From assembly GCA_011033025.1 (NCBI GenBank), contig WFMF01000063.1:308572-372571 (forward strand): a stretch of DNA of 64,000 bases, given 5' to 3'. The stretch is from Beroe forskalii. Taxonomy: Eukaryota > Ctenophora > Nuda > Beroida > Beroidae. Both the position numbers and the translations under genes were made by a program. Positions within the stretch are counted from its first letter, which is position 1, and every line of letters starts with the position of its first letter. This document shows positions 1-9,925 of this stretch, piece after piece. The notes below the pieces were generated by a model. It was not told where the DNA came from. It saw only the letters and a program-made list of their open reading frames with translations, and ran no database searches.

Positions 1-636
1 AAGAAGGATATAATTTTAGTTGTTTTCCTTGTAATATAATTATAATTACCTTTCAAATTTAGTTAAAAGTCATCTATGTTTTAGAGTTGAGGTTGTGTGA
101 ATTTTATTATATTTCAATGATTTAGATCTGTTGAATATTCAAACAGATAAGAGTTTTTTTCAAATGTTTCAAGATATATTTGGAAGTATATTTTTGGAAG
201 TATTTGGGCAGTATATTGAATCATTGTTTATTGACAATATTAGATTGAACATCATTATCAATTGAATTGCATTTTGAAGTGGAACCTTATCTGATTGAAT
301 TATGATGGCCCTATGGCAATTAAGTCACCACAAACTAAGTCACTATGGTGTAATAAGATAAGTAGTAACCAGTAATAACTACAACTAGCGGTTACTACCC
401 TTAACTTCTTTCTTCTAGCAAATTTACTGAGTTTACTAGTATAGCTAATGCAATTCAAGTGACTCTTTAGCTATCATGCAATCTCAGTGACTTTTCATTC
501 AATGAGGCCTATTGCAATTATGAATTATAGCCCTACTATGACTTTCCCATGAATCTTGCATTGAAAAATAAATTTCTGATGACATAATCAAATCATTTAT
601 GATTTCGATGTTCTGATAACATTTTCTTTATTAGGT
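1..636. other. Upstream region of WDR6
   Basis: AT-rich DNA with no convincing coding frame. A pyrimidine-rich tract ending in TTAG (AG at 633-634) lies two bases before the WDR6 ATG and looks like a 3' splice acceptor. This implies either a 5' UTR intron or a trans-splice site. No TATA box or other clear promoter element was recognised. Confidence 0.5.
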
Positions 637-3489
637 ATGTCACATCTTTTCGACAGAACTACAGTTGAATGTTGTCTGCCATCTGTTGCTGTGACTGCTA
701 TTTCTATCTTACAGAACAATCAGGTGATCTCTGCACTTTCCTCATATTTAGTTAACTTAAGTACCTCCGTCAAATTGAAATTATTTAACCACCAAGCTAT
801 CCATATCATTTGCCCTTCAAAAACCTTAATTTTGTGCTGTGGTGGTCATAGTGTTTGCCTTATTGATGCAAACAAAATGTCTATTGTTCAGCCTGAGTGT
901 AGGCTCAGTGATTGGGTTGTGAGTGCACAATGGTTTGAGGAGGATAAAATAGCTGTACTATATGCACATAATAGTGTAGCTCTCTTAAATAGAAATGGGT
1001 TTAAGACATTGACCATAGTTCGCTGTGACAGTTGCTGCATTGTTTACGGTGGTTGCTTAATAATGGAGGGCCCTGACCTCGTGTGTTGCTCTGGTACTGT
1101 GTTCAATAGACCATTGCTATGGAAGCCTTTCTCTGAACATAAGGGGAGAGTTTTGGCTGAATATTCTGGACATACTGGAGTTATATTTGACATCAAGGTT
1201 ACAGCTTTAAAATTGTACACTGTATCTGATGATAGAACTTTGATAATTTGGGACAGGTCCACTGGTACTATATTGAAACGTTTGTATGGTCACACTGCCC
1301 GAATTTTGAAGGTGTGTCTTGCCCAAGATATGCAGTGTGTTGTCACTGTGGGGGAGGATAATCAATGTGTTGTATGGTGTGAAGATACTGGGCTGGTGGT
1401 TAGGAAGTTCACCCCTCATACTGGTTATGGTATAAGGAGTATTGCATACAAGGATGGTTTGATTGTCACTGGTGGTTGGGATTCTAGTGTCATGGAACTT
1501 CAGCTGCCTAACAAAACTGTTGATAAAACTTTCCCTAAGTTTACTTCATCGAGTCCTTCAGATCCTCCAAAATGGGTGATGTGGCTCAGTTCCTCAGAGC
1601 TACTAGCCCAATTAACTAGTGGTGAATTGCGTGTTTATGACACTTTGAATGGATTTAACATACTTGTTGATCAACATGAATCTATGTTCAAAGACTATTC
1701 TAAATTTTGCAAAGTTGGGAATGTGACTATTATCGGAGGTATCACAGGGGTATTTTGTTTGATTGATAATACCACCAAGATCTTCAATTATACCGAAAGT
1801 AGAAAGAAATCCAAAGTGTTTTCTTTAACAACAGTAGCAGTAAGATCACATGTCCCTGATAAATTCGTGTGCTGTCAAGCCGAAGGAGAACTTACTCTGT
1901 TTTCTGTGTCTGAGGATCCTGGGCAAATTGTGGTCATTTCATCTTTTGTGCTTCCAAAGTCGAAAAACAGATGGGTAACTGCTGCTTTTTCTAATCACAG
2001 ACATCTGATAATCGGTGACAGGAGGGGTGGAGTACATTTATATAGCTTAACAGGTGATTATCGGAAACCATTATGTAGCATTCCAGGTCTTCACGGTGAA
2101 AACGGTATCAGTCAAATATCTGCTCAGGAAAATTCCCTGATAACTACTATAGGACGAGATGGAATCATGCGATTTTTCAAAACAACAAATGAAACTCTGA
2201 CCATTGTGCAAAAAGATAAAGTTTTGCCTGGTGTGGGCTGGATCGAGAAATTAGAAACGAATCTTAGTGGAACAATTGCATATTACTTTCATGGCCAGTG
2301 TTTCAAAGCAACTATTCTCGAGACATGCGAAACTTTCCTTTCTGTAGAATGTGGTGGTGGACATCGCAGTTGGGACATGTATAAGGATGGAGATGTTATC
2401 AAATTTGCTTACATTAGCAGTCCAGATATCAATGTTGTCCAACAGAGAACATGCTTAGTTAAATTTAAAAGACATCACAGCAACATCAGCCATGGTTCCG
2501 AAATTCATTCTGCCATTTACGTCGATAATGAGTTTATTACTGCAAGTGAAGATTGTAGTCTTATTGTTCATTCGGCTGATTTGTCTCGTAGAGTAGCTGG
2601 GCACATTTCCAGTGTCCGGTGTTTATGTGCTACAGTGAGTGGCATTGTGTTCAGTGCCGGGGGACGAGGGTCTCTGAAAGCCTGGAGAAAGCCGTGTCAC
2701 ACACCAGATCTGGAGCTGGTCTGTGACTACAGTGTCGTGAGTGATACTCACATCTCAGTTGGATACAACTCCAGCTACAAGTTCGATAAGAGGAATCCTG
2801 ATAACGATCAGAGGGTTATCTCTGTCGACTGTTGTATGTCCAAGGACCCTCTCTACTCCTGCTTTGTGCTGTGCGGACTCTCCAACGGTACCATTCATCT
2901 CCTCCAATACTCCCACCAGCACAAGTTCTCCCGGCTTCTATCAGACTACCAAACTAACTGTATAACTCGTGTTATGCTCCTTCCAGTGGAGCACTCTGAC
3001 TCTTCCCAGTGCCTGGCCTTGGTTTCTGCTACAACATTTGGAATGGTAAATGTTTTGTGGGTGGAAGATGGTATGGTCGCAGATAAATATTCTGAACGTT
3101 TGCACAGTTCTGGTGTCAATGGTATGGATGTAAGGATCAATGAAACCATCCTCGAGATTCTAACTATTGGTGACGACGGAGACGTTATCAGATCAACTTT
3201 GGATCGTCCCCTGGGTTTCAAGTCGAAGGCCCGTCGAACAGTCCACTTTTCAGCAGGAATAGCTGTGAAGTTTCTAGACGCCTCTAGGATAGTTTCTGTG
3301 GGCAGTGATCAGCGGATGTTTGTGATGGATCTCAGTCTGCAGCCAGTGTATTGTTGTTACGTTGATGTTCCGGATCCCCACGACCTCACTTTGTCAAGTG
3401 ATAATCCATCAGACGAGGAGATCAAAGTTTTAGTTTGTGGGAAAGGTTATCAAGAGTTCCGTATCAAAATTCCCAAAATTAGGTACTAA
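637..3489 (+). CDS. WDR6: WD repeat-containing protein 6 (WDR6/Rtt10 family)
   Basis: A 950-residue WD40 protein in one uninterrupted exon; human WDR6 is 1121 residues. The family is a cytoplasmic partner of the tRNA 2'-O-methyltransferase FTSJ1/Trm7 for wobble position 34, and has also been linked to LKB1 and autophagy. Recognisable family blocks are SDWVVSAQWFEEDKIAV near residue 90, the repeat GHTGVIFDIKV near 178 followed by two more canonical WD repeats to about 285, GDRRGGVHLYSL near 463, CGGGHRSW near 571, and ASEDCSL through SAGGRGSLKAW at about 635-685. The block order matches human WDR6 end to end, with shorter loops. The start is the first in-frame ATG and directly follows a splice-acceptor-like TTAG. 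Human WDR6 also has most of its coding sequence in one large exon, so the lack of introns is not suspicious. An AATAAA lies 142 bp after the stop. Confidence 0.94.
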   Translation: MSHLFDRTTVECCLPSVAVTAISILQNNQVISALSSYLVNLSTSVKLKLFNHQAIHIICPSKTLILCCGGHSVCLIDANKMSIVQPECRLSDWVVSAQWFEEDKIAVLYAHNSVALLNRNGFKTLTIVRCDSCCIVYGGCLIMEGPDLVCCSGTVFNRPLLWKPFSEHKGRVLAEYSGHTGVIFDIKVTALKLYTVSDDRTLIIWDRSTGTILKRLYGHTARILKVCLAQDMQCVVTVGEDNQCVVWCEDTGLVVRKFTPHTGYGIRSIAYKDGLIVTGGWDSSVMELQLPNKTVDKTFPKFTSSSPSDPPKWVMWLSSSELLAQLTSGELRVYDTLNGFNILVDQHESMFKDYSKFCKVGNVTIIGGITGVFCLIDNTTKIFNYTESRKKSKVFSLTTVAVRSHVPDKFVCCQAEGELTLFSVSEDPGQIVVISSFVLPKSKNRWVTAAFSNHRHLIIGDRRGGVHLYSLTGDYRKPLCSIPGLHGENGISQISAQENSLITTIGRDGIMRFFKTTNETLTIVQKDKVLPGVGWIEKLETNLSGTIAYYFHGQCFKATILETCETFLSVECGGGHRSWDMYKDGDVIKFAYISSPDINVVQQRTCLVKFKRHHSNISHGSEIHSAIYVDNEFITASEDCSLIVHSADLSRRVAGHISSVRCLCATVSGIVFSAGGRGSLKAWRKPCHTPDLELVCDYSVVSDTHISVGYNSSYKFDKRNPDNDQRVISVDCCMSKDPLYSCFVLCGLSNGTIHLLQYSHQHKFSRLLSDYQTNCITRVMLLPVEHSDSSQCLALVSATTFGMVNVLWVEDGMVADKYSERLHSSGVNGMDVRINETILEILTIGDDGDVIRSTLDRPLGFKSKARRTVHFSAGIAVKFLDASRIVSVGSDQRMFVMDLSLQPVYCCYVDVPDPHDLTLSSDNPSDEEIKVLVCGKGYQEFRIKIPKIRY

Positions 3490-4987
3490 CTTGACGTAAT
3501 GTAATCGATTTATGATAATTTGATTTACGGCTCTCAGCTAGTCAGCTTGGTTTTTATCCTTATACTGTATCGCCAACTGACATGTGTAATTTATAGTTTT
3601 TATTGGGTTTGATATCTAAGTTATTCTCGAAATAAATGCGGGACGTTTATCGTTACAATTTTGTAAACAAATTATTAGAACGAGTTCGTTCTTTTTATTG
3701 GTTCTTCTTTGACAATAATTTTATATTATTTACTTCATAGCTCAATCGAAATTTTCTGTAGCTGTGTACTTTTGGCCTCCATCTTTTATTCTTATTGACA
3801 TAGTACGTCTACTGATACAGGTGTAATCTAGACTCCGGCACTCTGCACTTGCTCTTACCAAGTACCAATTTAGAATAATCCATTCACTGGCAAGATTTAT
3901 AACATATTAGGGCTCACAAAATATTTAATTCAGACATAGTTGTGAGATGTGTTCTTACTTCTCACCCATCAAAATATTATGAAGTTTCTATTGTTAATCT
4001 CCTCTAAGTCTATAATAAGATAAGCCATCGTGAGCATCTGACCTTAAATAATGAACTAATATAATATTTACGTTTAGACAATGTCAGATGGTACAAAGGC
4101 ACAGGTGTGTGTCAGTAATTTAAGTGGCTAGATTAGGTGCATCATTCATCATCACAGCACTCCGTTATTTGATGAAAAGGCTTACTCAAGCAAAACATAC
4201 GTTATAATTATAATGATAGAGTAATAGACGGCAATGGTCTCTATGAACTTAGGGAACAGATTGTCTGTTTAATTACCTGACTCGAGGATGGGGAGGATTG
4301 ATCACCTGGCACATTGTGTTACTATTTAGGGACTCTTATAGCGATTAAAAGTTCTCTATCAACCATTTAATAAAACTATATTATGGTAAGATAATCATTT
4401 TAAGTTTATATTTGAGCCGGGCGCCGGCTCTATCCAGCATTATTAGCCTATTTGTCACTTATAAATAAGAATTGGTCATGCCTTCGGATGCCCTACTCAG
4501 CCCAAGAATTAGCCAATATTAGCAAAAGTCAGTAGGTATGTACTCAATGATCTCAATAAATACGAGGAAATTTTACAATTTACCTAGTAGTAGTGGGAGA
4601 TTCCGTCGCACATTTCTTTGCATTCCGAGCATATCCTAGTAATGAAGTAATGAAACCTGTGTGTGCTGTGTATCCGTTCGGCAAGCAGAACTTATCACAA
4701 TATGTTTCTCACTTGACAACTCCCTCACACAAATTACAAAGTGACCATTTTTCCGAATTACATAGGTATACCTCTAAGCCAGTCAGCAGCTGCCTTTATC
4801 TTTCTAGAATATCTTGAGTATTTCTCCACTTTCTTAAACCAGAAACATTTCGGTACGAAGTCCTCCTTTCACCCCAAACCATTGTCTCCGCGCCCCATTC
4901 CTGCCACGGTACAATACACGGCTAGAGCCACCAACTCTCGGGCTTGTAACACGATTTTGTCAGTTACACCATTCTGTATATATATAT
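3490..4987. other. WDR6 3' UTR and intergenic DNA
   Basis: AATAAA at 3631-3636 is the likely WDR6 polyadenylation signal. The rest is AT-rich with no supported gene. A GC-rich perfect hairpin (GAGCCGG-GCG-CCGGCTC) lies at 4414-4430. Short open frames near 4593-5007 are overlapping, low in quality and not taken as genes. Confidence 0.6.
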
Positions 4988-5173
4988 GGATAGCCAAAAA
5001 CAATTGAAAATTGTTTGGGTTACGCAGCCACTCCAGTACCTAAAATTATACGATTAAAACTATTGATATGAGTTTAAATCGCAGCCTGTCCGTGGCGGTG
5101 TGCTTTGGTTACTAAGAATTAAGCAGAACTTAACATTCATCAACTCACTGCCGTTTGAATCTCCTTCAGTTAA

Positions 5174-5485
5174 CTAATTAAGCGTGTGTGGACGCGTAAA
5201 GAAAATACCTATAATTTCTAGCATTCTTTGAAGTGTGTTTTCACGTGAAAAGGCTTGAACGCATGCTGAAATTAATCGTACGTTCATCCCTATTTGATGA
5301 TTAAAATCGTCATCTTTCAGCGACTTTGAGGGCGACTGCAATGTAAACAAGAATTGCGCCTGCCGGCGTATTTCTTGAGCCCGTTTTTCCCTTATGCAGG
5401 CGCTTAATTTCCTGTTCCCTGGGGCTTGATACACAAACACGCCGTCATTTGATCTACGACCATTGTCCGTCTTATTTACTGACAT
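5174..5485 (-). CDS. Unrecognised 103-residue open frame inside the TIR element
   Basis: ATG in good context (A at -3). The product is basic in its N-terminal half, with a stretch rich in Arg, Lys and Gln around residues 25-45 (REKRAQEIRRQAQ), which may be helical. No known family was recognised. A GT that could serve as a splice donor (AG|GTATTT) lies near its end at about 5210, so it may be a first exon rather than a full gene. It lies wholly inside the 4988-6912 inverted-repeat element, roughly 310 bp downstream of the paired E-boxes on the same strand. It could be element-encoded, a captured host exon, or chance. Confidence 0.3.
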   Translation of the reverse strand: MSVNKTDNGRRSNDGVFVYQAPGNRKLSACIREKRAQEIRRQAQFLFTLQSPSKSLKDDDFNHQIGMNVRLISACVQAFSRENTLQRMLEIIGIFFTRPHTLN

Positions 5486-5795
5486 GGTGAGTTGACTATA
5501 AACTTATAAAGCATAAAAATGACCTCCAAAATCAAGGTACAATCGCGTTTGTACACCGACGAGAATTGAGAGAAAGAGGTTTTCTTTAATAGATTATAGA
5601 AATAAGATTTATCTTAAATAATTTTCCGTGATAAAACGCTTCTTCTATCAACTTCAAGTGTCACATGATAGTCACAACTCACATCACAATACTAACATCA
5701 TTGAATAAGTTTCATAAATATTCCTTGTTATGCACGGGCGCTATATAATACATTTCCTTCTACAAATTTGAATTAACGCGCGCAGATCTGAATAT

Positions 5796-5840
5796 CACGT
5801 GGGCGATTTCGTTTCACGTGCCAAATGTTTGCGCGCGCGT
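5796..5840. promoter_or_regulatory. Paired CACGTG E-boxes with CpG-rich run
   Basis: Two CACGTG palindromes at 5796-5801 and 5815-5820 are spaced 19 bp start to start. They are followed by a GCGCGCGCG run and CCGCCAT, a YY1-like core on one strand. This CpG-rich block stands out from the AT-rich surroundings and could be a promoter for the minus-strand frame at 5485. CACGTG binds bHLH-ZIP factors such as USF, MYC and MITF; its use here is inference. Confidence 0.35.
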
Positions 5841-6293
5841 TCCGCCATTTCATAGAACTCTTTCAAGATTTGTTTAGTTGCGCGCTGTTGAGAGTTTACA
5901 ACTTTGATCAACATTTTCGTTACGCGTTACATTTCTTTTGTGTGGTGTTGCAGATATCAAACCATTGTAATGTTCGATATTATTGTGCCCCGCCTTGATA
6001 ATTTCAAGATTGAGATACAGTATGATTACTGACCAAGATAAAAGATTCAGATATATCATTATTATCAATCAGGAACCGAGACAAACTCGAGCATGTTTTA
6101 CTTTTCTCAAGTCAATTCTTTAGATCATTCGTTACTGATTGCACAAAATACTGCCCATTGTAAATTGGCCGAATTGCCCGCTACTTAAACATAGCCAAAT
6201 GACTGTGTGATTTAAGTCAAATCAATTATTTGATTGATTCCGTGAAAATTGATATTGTTTTGATTTGATGATTAAATAATTGTAGAATTTTTG

Positions 6294-6395
6294 AAAAAAA
6301 GAATTTACCGAGCATTGAACTCAAATACCTACTAAGCAGCCCAGTTAGCTAGCTGTAGCCCACAATGCAAAGGATGCCACTACACCAAGCTACTC
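6294..6395 (-). ncRNA. tRNA-like Pol III segment (SINE or tRNA-derived remnant)
   Basis: On the minus strand a box A-like sequence (TAGCTTGGTGTAGTGG, about 6376-6391) is followed roughly 60 bp later by a box B-like GAGTTCAATGCTC (about 6310-6322). The latter can fold as a T-arm with a 5-bp stem that includes G-U pairs. A run of seven T follows within about 10 bp, as in a Pol III terminator. No clean anticodon arm or full cloverleaf was found, so it is not called a functional tRNA. It lies inside the 1.9-kb TIR element. Confidence 0.35.
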
Positions 6396-6997
6396 TGACG
6401 CGATTGATATTATAAAGGAGCAGTTGGATGCATGAAAATGGAGCATACGACGACGACGACGACGACGACCAACTTTTGTCGCGCGCAGCACACCATCTAT
6501 TTCAGATTTAACAGTACGCGTAAAGGTAGTATACACACAACCCCAAAATACACGATCTCTGCTAACCTATTCTCAATGCCTTTTTGTAAAACAAAAACGC
6601 GATTGGGAACAGGAAAAAATGAGTCCACTACTTTAATAATGCCGTTAGGAAACACGAAGTCACACTTATCATGGTTGGAGTGACAACATTGCGATTGTGA
6701 AGATATTCGACAAGAATGAAGTAGAACGTTTTTACGGGTGTACTGTGTAATAAGCTAACATCATATGCGTGACCAAGATATTTCTTAGTAACTAAAGCAC
6801 ACCGCCACGGACAGGCTGCGATTTAAACTCATATCAATAGTTTTAATCGTATAATTTTGGGTACTGGAGTGGCTGCGTAACCCAAACAATTTTCAATTGT
6901 TTTTGGCTATCCATATCACTCTTTTTTGGCATAAAACTTACGACAATCAGTTCAAATTGTGATAATTGCTACTGCCAAGAACTTTCATGCACTAAAC

Positions 6998-8221
6998 GTG
7001 AGAATTACGTCGCTATCATTTTGACTTTTTGAGTTATAGGTGATAATTACTTTAATTGGTCAATTAACTAATTAAGGGGTTGGCAACCGATACTTCGACT
7101 AAAGGAATTATTCGAGTTTTGGCTTAAATTGATGATGCCGTTAAAATTGAGACGCTAACATTCTTTACTTTTTGAGTTATATGCGATAATAACTTTAATT
7201 GGCCAATTAACAAATTAAGCAGCAGGCAACCGGTACTTAGATTAAACGAATAAATCGTAATTTCGACATAAGTTACTCGTGCCGTAAAAATTAAGTCGCT
7301 ATCATTCTTACTTTTTGAGTTATCGGCGATAATTACTTTAATTGGCCAATTAACTAATTAAGCGGCGGGCAACCGGTACTTAGATTAAACGAATAAATCG
7401 TAATTTCGACGTAAGTTACTGATGCCGTAGAAATTAAGTCGCTATCATTCTTACTTTTACAGTTATAGGCGATAATTACTTTAATTGGCCAATTAACTAA
7501 TTAAGCGGCGGGCAACTGGTACTTAAATAATACGTACAAATCGTAATTTTGGCTTTAGTTACTGATGTCGTTGGAATTAAGTCGCTATCATTCTTACTTT
7601 TTGAGTAATAGGCGATAATTACTTTAATTGGTCAATTAAGTAATTAAGCGGCGCGCAACTGGTACTTAAATAAGACGTACAAATCGTGATTTTGGCTTTA
7701 GTTACTGATACCGTTAAAATTAAGTCGCTATCATTCTTACTTTTTGAGTTATAGGCGATAATTACTTTAATTGGTCAATTAAATAATTAAGCGGCGCGCA
7801 AGTGGTACTTAAATAAGACGTAAAAATCGTGATTTTGGCTTCAGTTACTGATGTCGTTGGAATTAAGTCGCTATCATTCTTACTTTTTGAGTTATAGGCG
7901 ATAATTACTTTAATTGGCCAATTAATTAATTAAGCGGTTAGCAACCGGTACTTAAATTAAACGAATAAATCGTAGTTTTGGCTTAAGTTTATGATGCCGT
8001 TAGAATTGAGACGCTAACATTCTTACTTTTGGAGTTATGCGCGATAATCACTTTAATTGGCCAATTAACTAATTAAGCGGCGGGCAACTGATACTTAAAT
8101 TAGACGTACAAATCGTAATTTTGATTTAAGTTAACGATGCCGTTAGAATTGAGACGCTAACATTCTTACTTTTGGAGTTATGCGCGATAATCACTTTAAT
8201 TGGCTAATTAACCAATTAAGG
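6998..8221. repeat. 143-bp satellite array, about 8.5 copies
   Basis: The phrase GATAATTACTTTAATTGG (or a one- or two-base variant) recurs at 7042, 7185, 7328, 7471, 7614, 7757, 7900, 8043 and 8186. Every interval is exactly 143 bp, so copies vary by substitution but not by indel. Each unit contains the palindrome TTAATTGGCCAATTAA or a near version, followed by AACTAATTAAGCGGCGGGCAA. The first and last copies are the most diverged. The array starts within 100 bp of the right end of the 4988-6912 element. Confidence 0.95.
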
Positions 8222-8677
8222 AATCGTCAATTTAAAATATTATTTGGCCTATTGCACGCACATCATTCTAAAGTTTCATATGCCGTTTAGATTATGATTC
8301 TATCTTTTATGGTTCTCGAGAACACTCAAACACAATTTTTATCATCGAGTCGGGTCGGGTCGGGTCGTCGTAGTCCATGTTCTAATTTTTGATAAAATAG
8401 CGTTTTTTTAATAATTTATTGTGAGAAAACGACGCGGTCGATTTTCATGAAATTTACAGGGTTTGTTATTCATGTTATGGACTACGCCTGTACAAATTTT
8501 CAAGACCAACAGATTGAATTAACATGTTAAAAACGCGACTCGAAAATCGCGATTTTCGCGATTTACTGTATTTTTATATAATAGGCGCTGGCAAACGTAT
8601 TTTTCAATACTTGAAAAACGGTTCCGCTACCACTTTTAGCACTTCATGCTGGTACTACTGGCTTGTTAGGAGTGTCT
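8222..8677. other. AT-rich spacer between satellite and hairpin cluster
   Basis: No gene is supported. There is a short GGGTC/GGTCG tandem run near 8348-8367 and several GCGATTTTCGCGATTT-like short inverted motifs near 8545-8565. Confidence 0.4.
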
Positions 8678-8867
8678 GGCCAGCAGTCCCGGCCCTTCGG
8701 GCCGGGACTGCTGGCCTGTTGTGCTGCCCTCGGCCCTTCGGGCCGAGAGCATCTGCCCTTCGGGCAGATGCTCTCGGGCAGCATCCCCGGCCCTTCGGGC
8801 CGGGGATGCTGACTCTCGGATGCCCTCGGGTTTTTTTTTCCGTGGCTGCGGGCGCTTGCCAGCGCCC
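8678..8867. repeat. Cluster of GC-rich perfect hairpins with CCCTTCGGG apex
   Basis: Four perfect hairpins share the apex CCC-TTC-GGG: 8678-8716 (18-bp arms), 8729-8747 (8-bp arms), 8743-8777 (16-bp arms, overlapping the previous one by sharing CCGAG) and 8780-8810 (14-bp arms). GCTGCCC at 8723-8729 pairs with GGGCAGC at 8776-8782, so the middle two can sit on a common outer stem as a branched structure. A T9 run (8831-8839) and a fifth hairpin (GGGCGCT-TGCC-AGCGCCC, 8850-8867) follow. The block is strongly GC-rich inside AT-rich DNA. The 157-codon frame across it encodes PFGPR/ALRAG-type peptides that follow from the hairpin sequence, so it is not taken as a gene. Confidence 0.9.
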
Positions 8868-9925
8868 TGATAATGTGATATATAGCCTAAGAAGTTACAC
8901 TGGGCTAGTATATATTATATACCTACCGTTTACAAAGCTCAGTTATCCCATTGCAGCTGTGACAGCTCAACTCGCCTCATTATGCGCGCTTTTCTGAGAA
9001 TCACAACCCGTTTCTCAGAATCGTACCATTATTATTGTTATTAACGTATTGAATAACGTTATATATATATTATATATCGTTGTGTTGGATGCATGAAACA
9101 ACCCGGAATGCGAAAAGCTCCTCAACTTTGTATATATGTAGCTTACGGGGAGAGAGAGCTCCTAACTCGTATAAATATTCACACTGGTCACTGGTGACAT
9201 GCTATAAATAATAAATATATATCACTGATAGTCGCACAACTTAGTTCTAAATCTACCTGCATTATTGTACGGGGTGTATGGGTTATGGCTTTATATAGAA
9301 CATGGCGAGAAATAGCTGTTATCTGTATGGGTGTATGTGTGTGCTACATACTATGATACAGTAAATGGTAGTTACATTTGACATTTGAAAACTAATTTAA
9401 CTTTGGAGATCAAGATTAGTACGTATATAATTGACTTTGTCCAAATCAACTTATCATACAAGGTAATGTCTTGTTAATTCTAACATAGAAATAAAAATAG
9501 TTAAAAGTTATTAGGCGTAGCTCCTTATTTAGATTATTTAATCACGTACTATGATAATAATATTCGAACTCAGATATTTAAGATATTGAGTTTAATAACA
9601 TTTGCAACACTAAGCCTCCTTAGTGAATTATACATTGATGAATTATAGACAGCTGGTCGACTTCACATGTTAAAACTTCCTTGGATTGAATACACACAAT
9701 CTACATAACATTTCGTCCAATAGCGTGAGCAGTGAGCAGAATACGTATGCCGTATGGTATTCCTGGGACTGATTAGTATATTAGATATATTGCACAAACA
9801 TCGCTGATTTGTTTATATTCCGACACTGTGGTATTATTTTCATGTTTTGTCAGGACATGACAGATTAGCTAAGCTCCCAGGTCCGTGATACTGACTATCC
9901 CTTTTCTCATTAGCCTAATATCATC
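8868..9925. other. Intergenic DNA upstream of AGK
   Basis: AT-rich, no gene supported. Alternating TA tracts lie near 9060-9080. A pyrimidine tract ending in CATTAG (AG at 9912-9913), 12 nt before the AGK ATG, resembles a 3' splice acceptor. Confidence 0.5.

Larger units (their letters stand above)
4988..6912. mobile_element. 1.9-kb DNA transposon-like element with 131-bp terminal inverted repeats
   Basis: The left arm (4988-5118) and right arm (6782-6912) are inverted copies of equal length that differ at only about two positions, so the insertion is young. The outer ends read GGATAGCC...GGCTATCC and are flanked by ATAT on both sides, a possible short target duplication that the AT context makes ambiguous. 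The interior carries a 103-codon minus-strand open frame (5174-5485), a CpG-rich segment with two CACGTG E-boxes (5796-5820) and a tRNA-like Pol III segment (about 6300-6395). No transposase is recognisable, so it is called non-autonomous. The superfamily cannot be assigned from the ends alone. Confidence 0.85.

Noticed and set aside
8524-8997. 157-codon frame across the GC hairpin cluster
   Set aside because: The peptide simply reads the hairpin arms (PFGPR, ALRAG) and has no recognisable domain.
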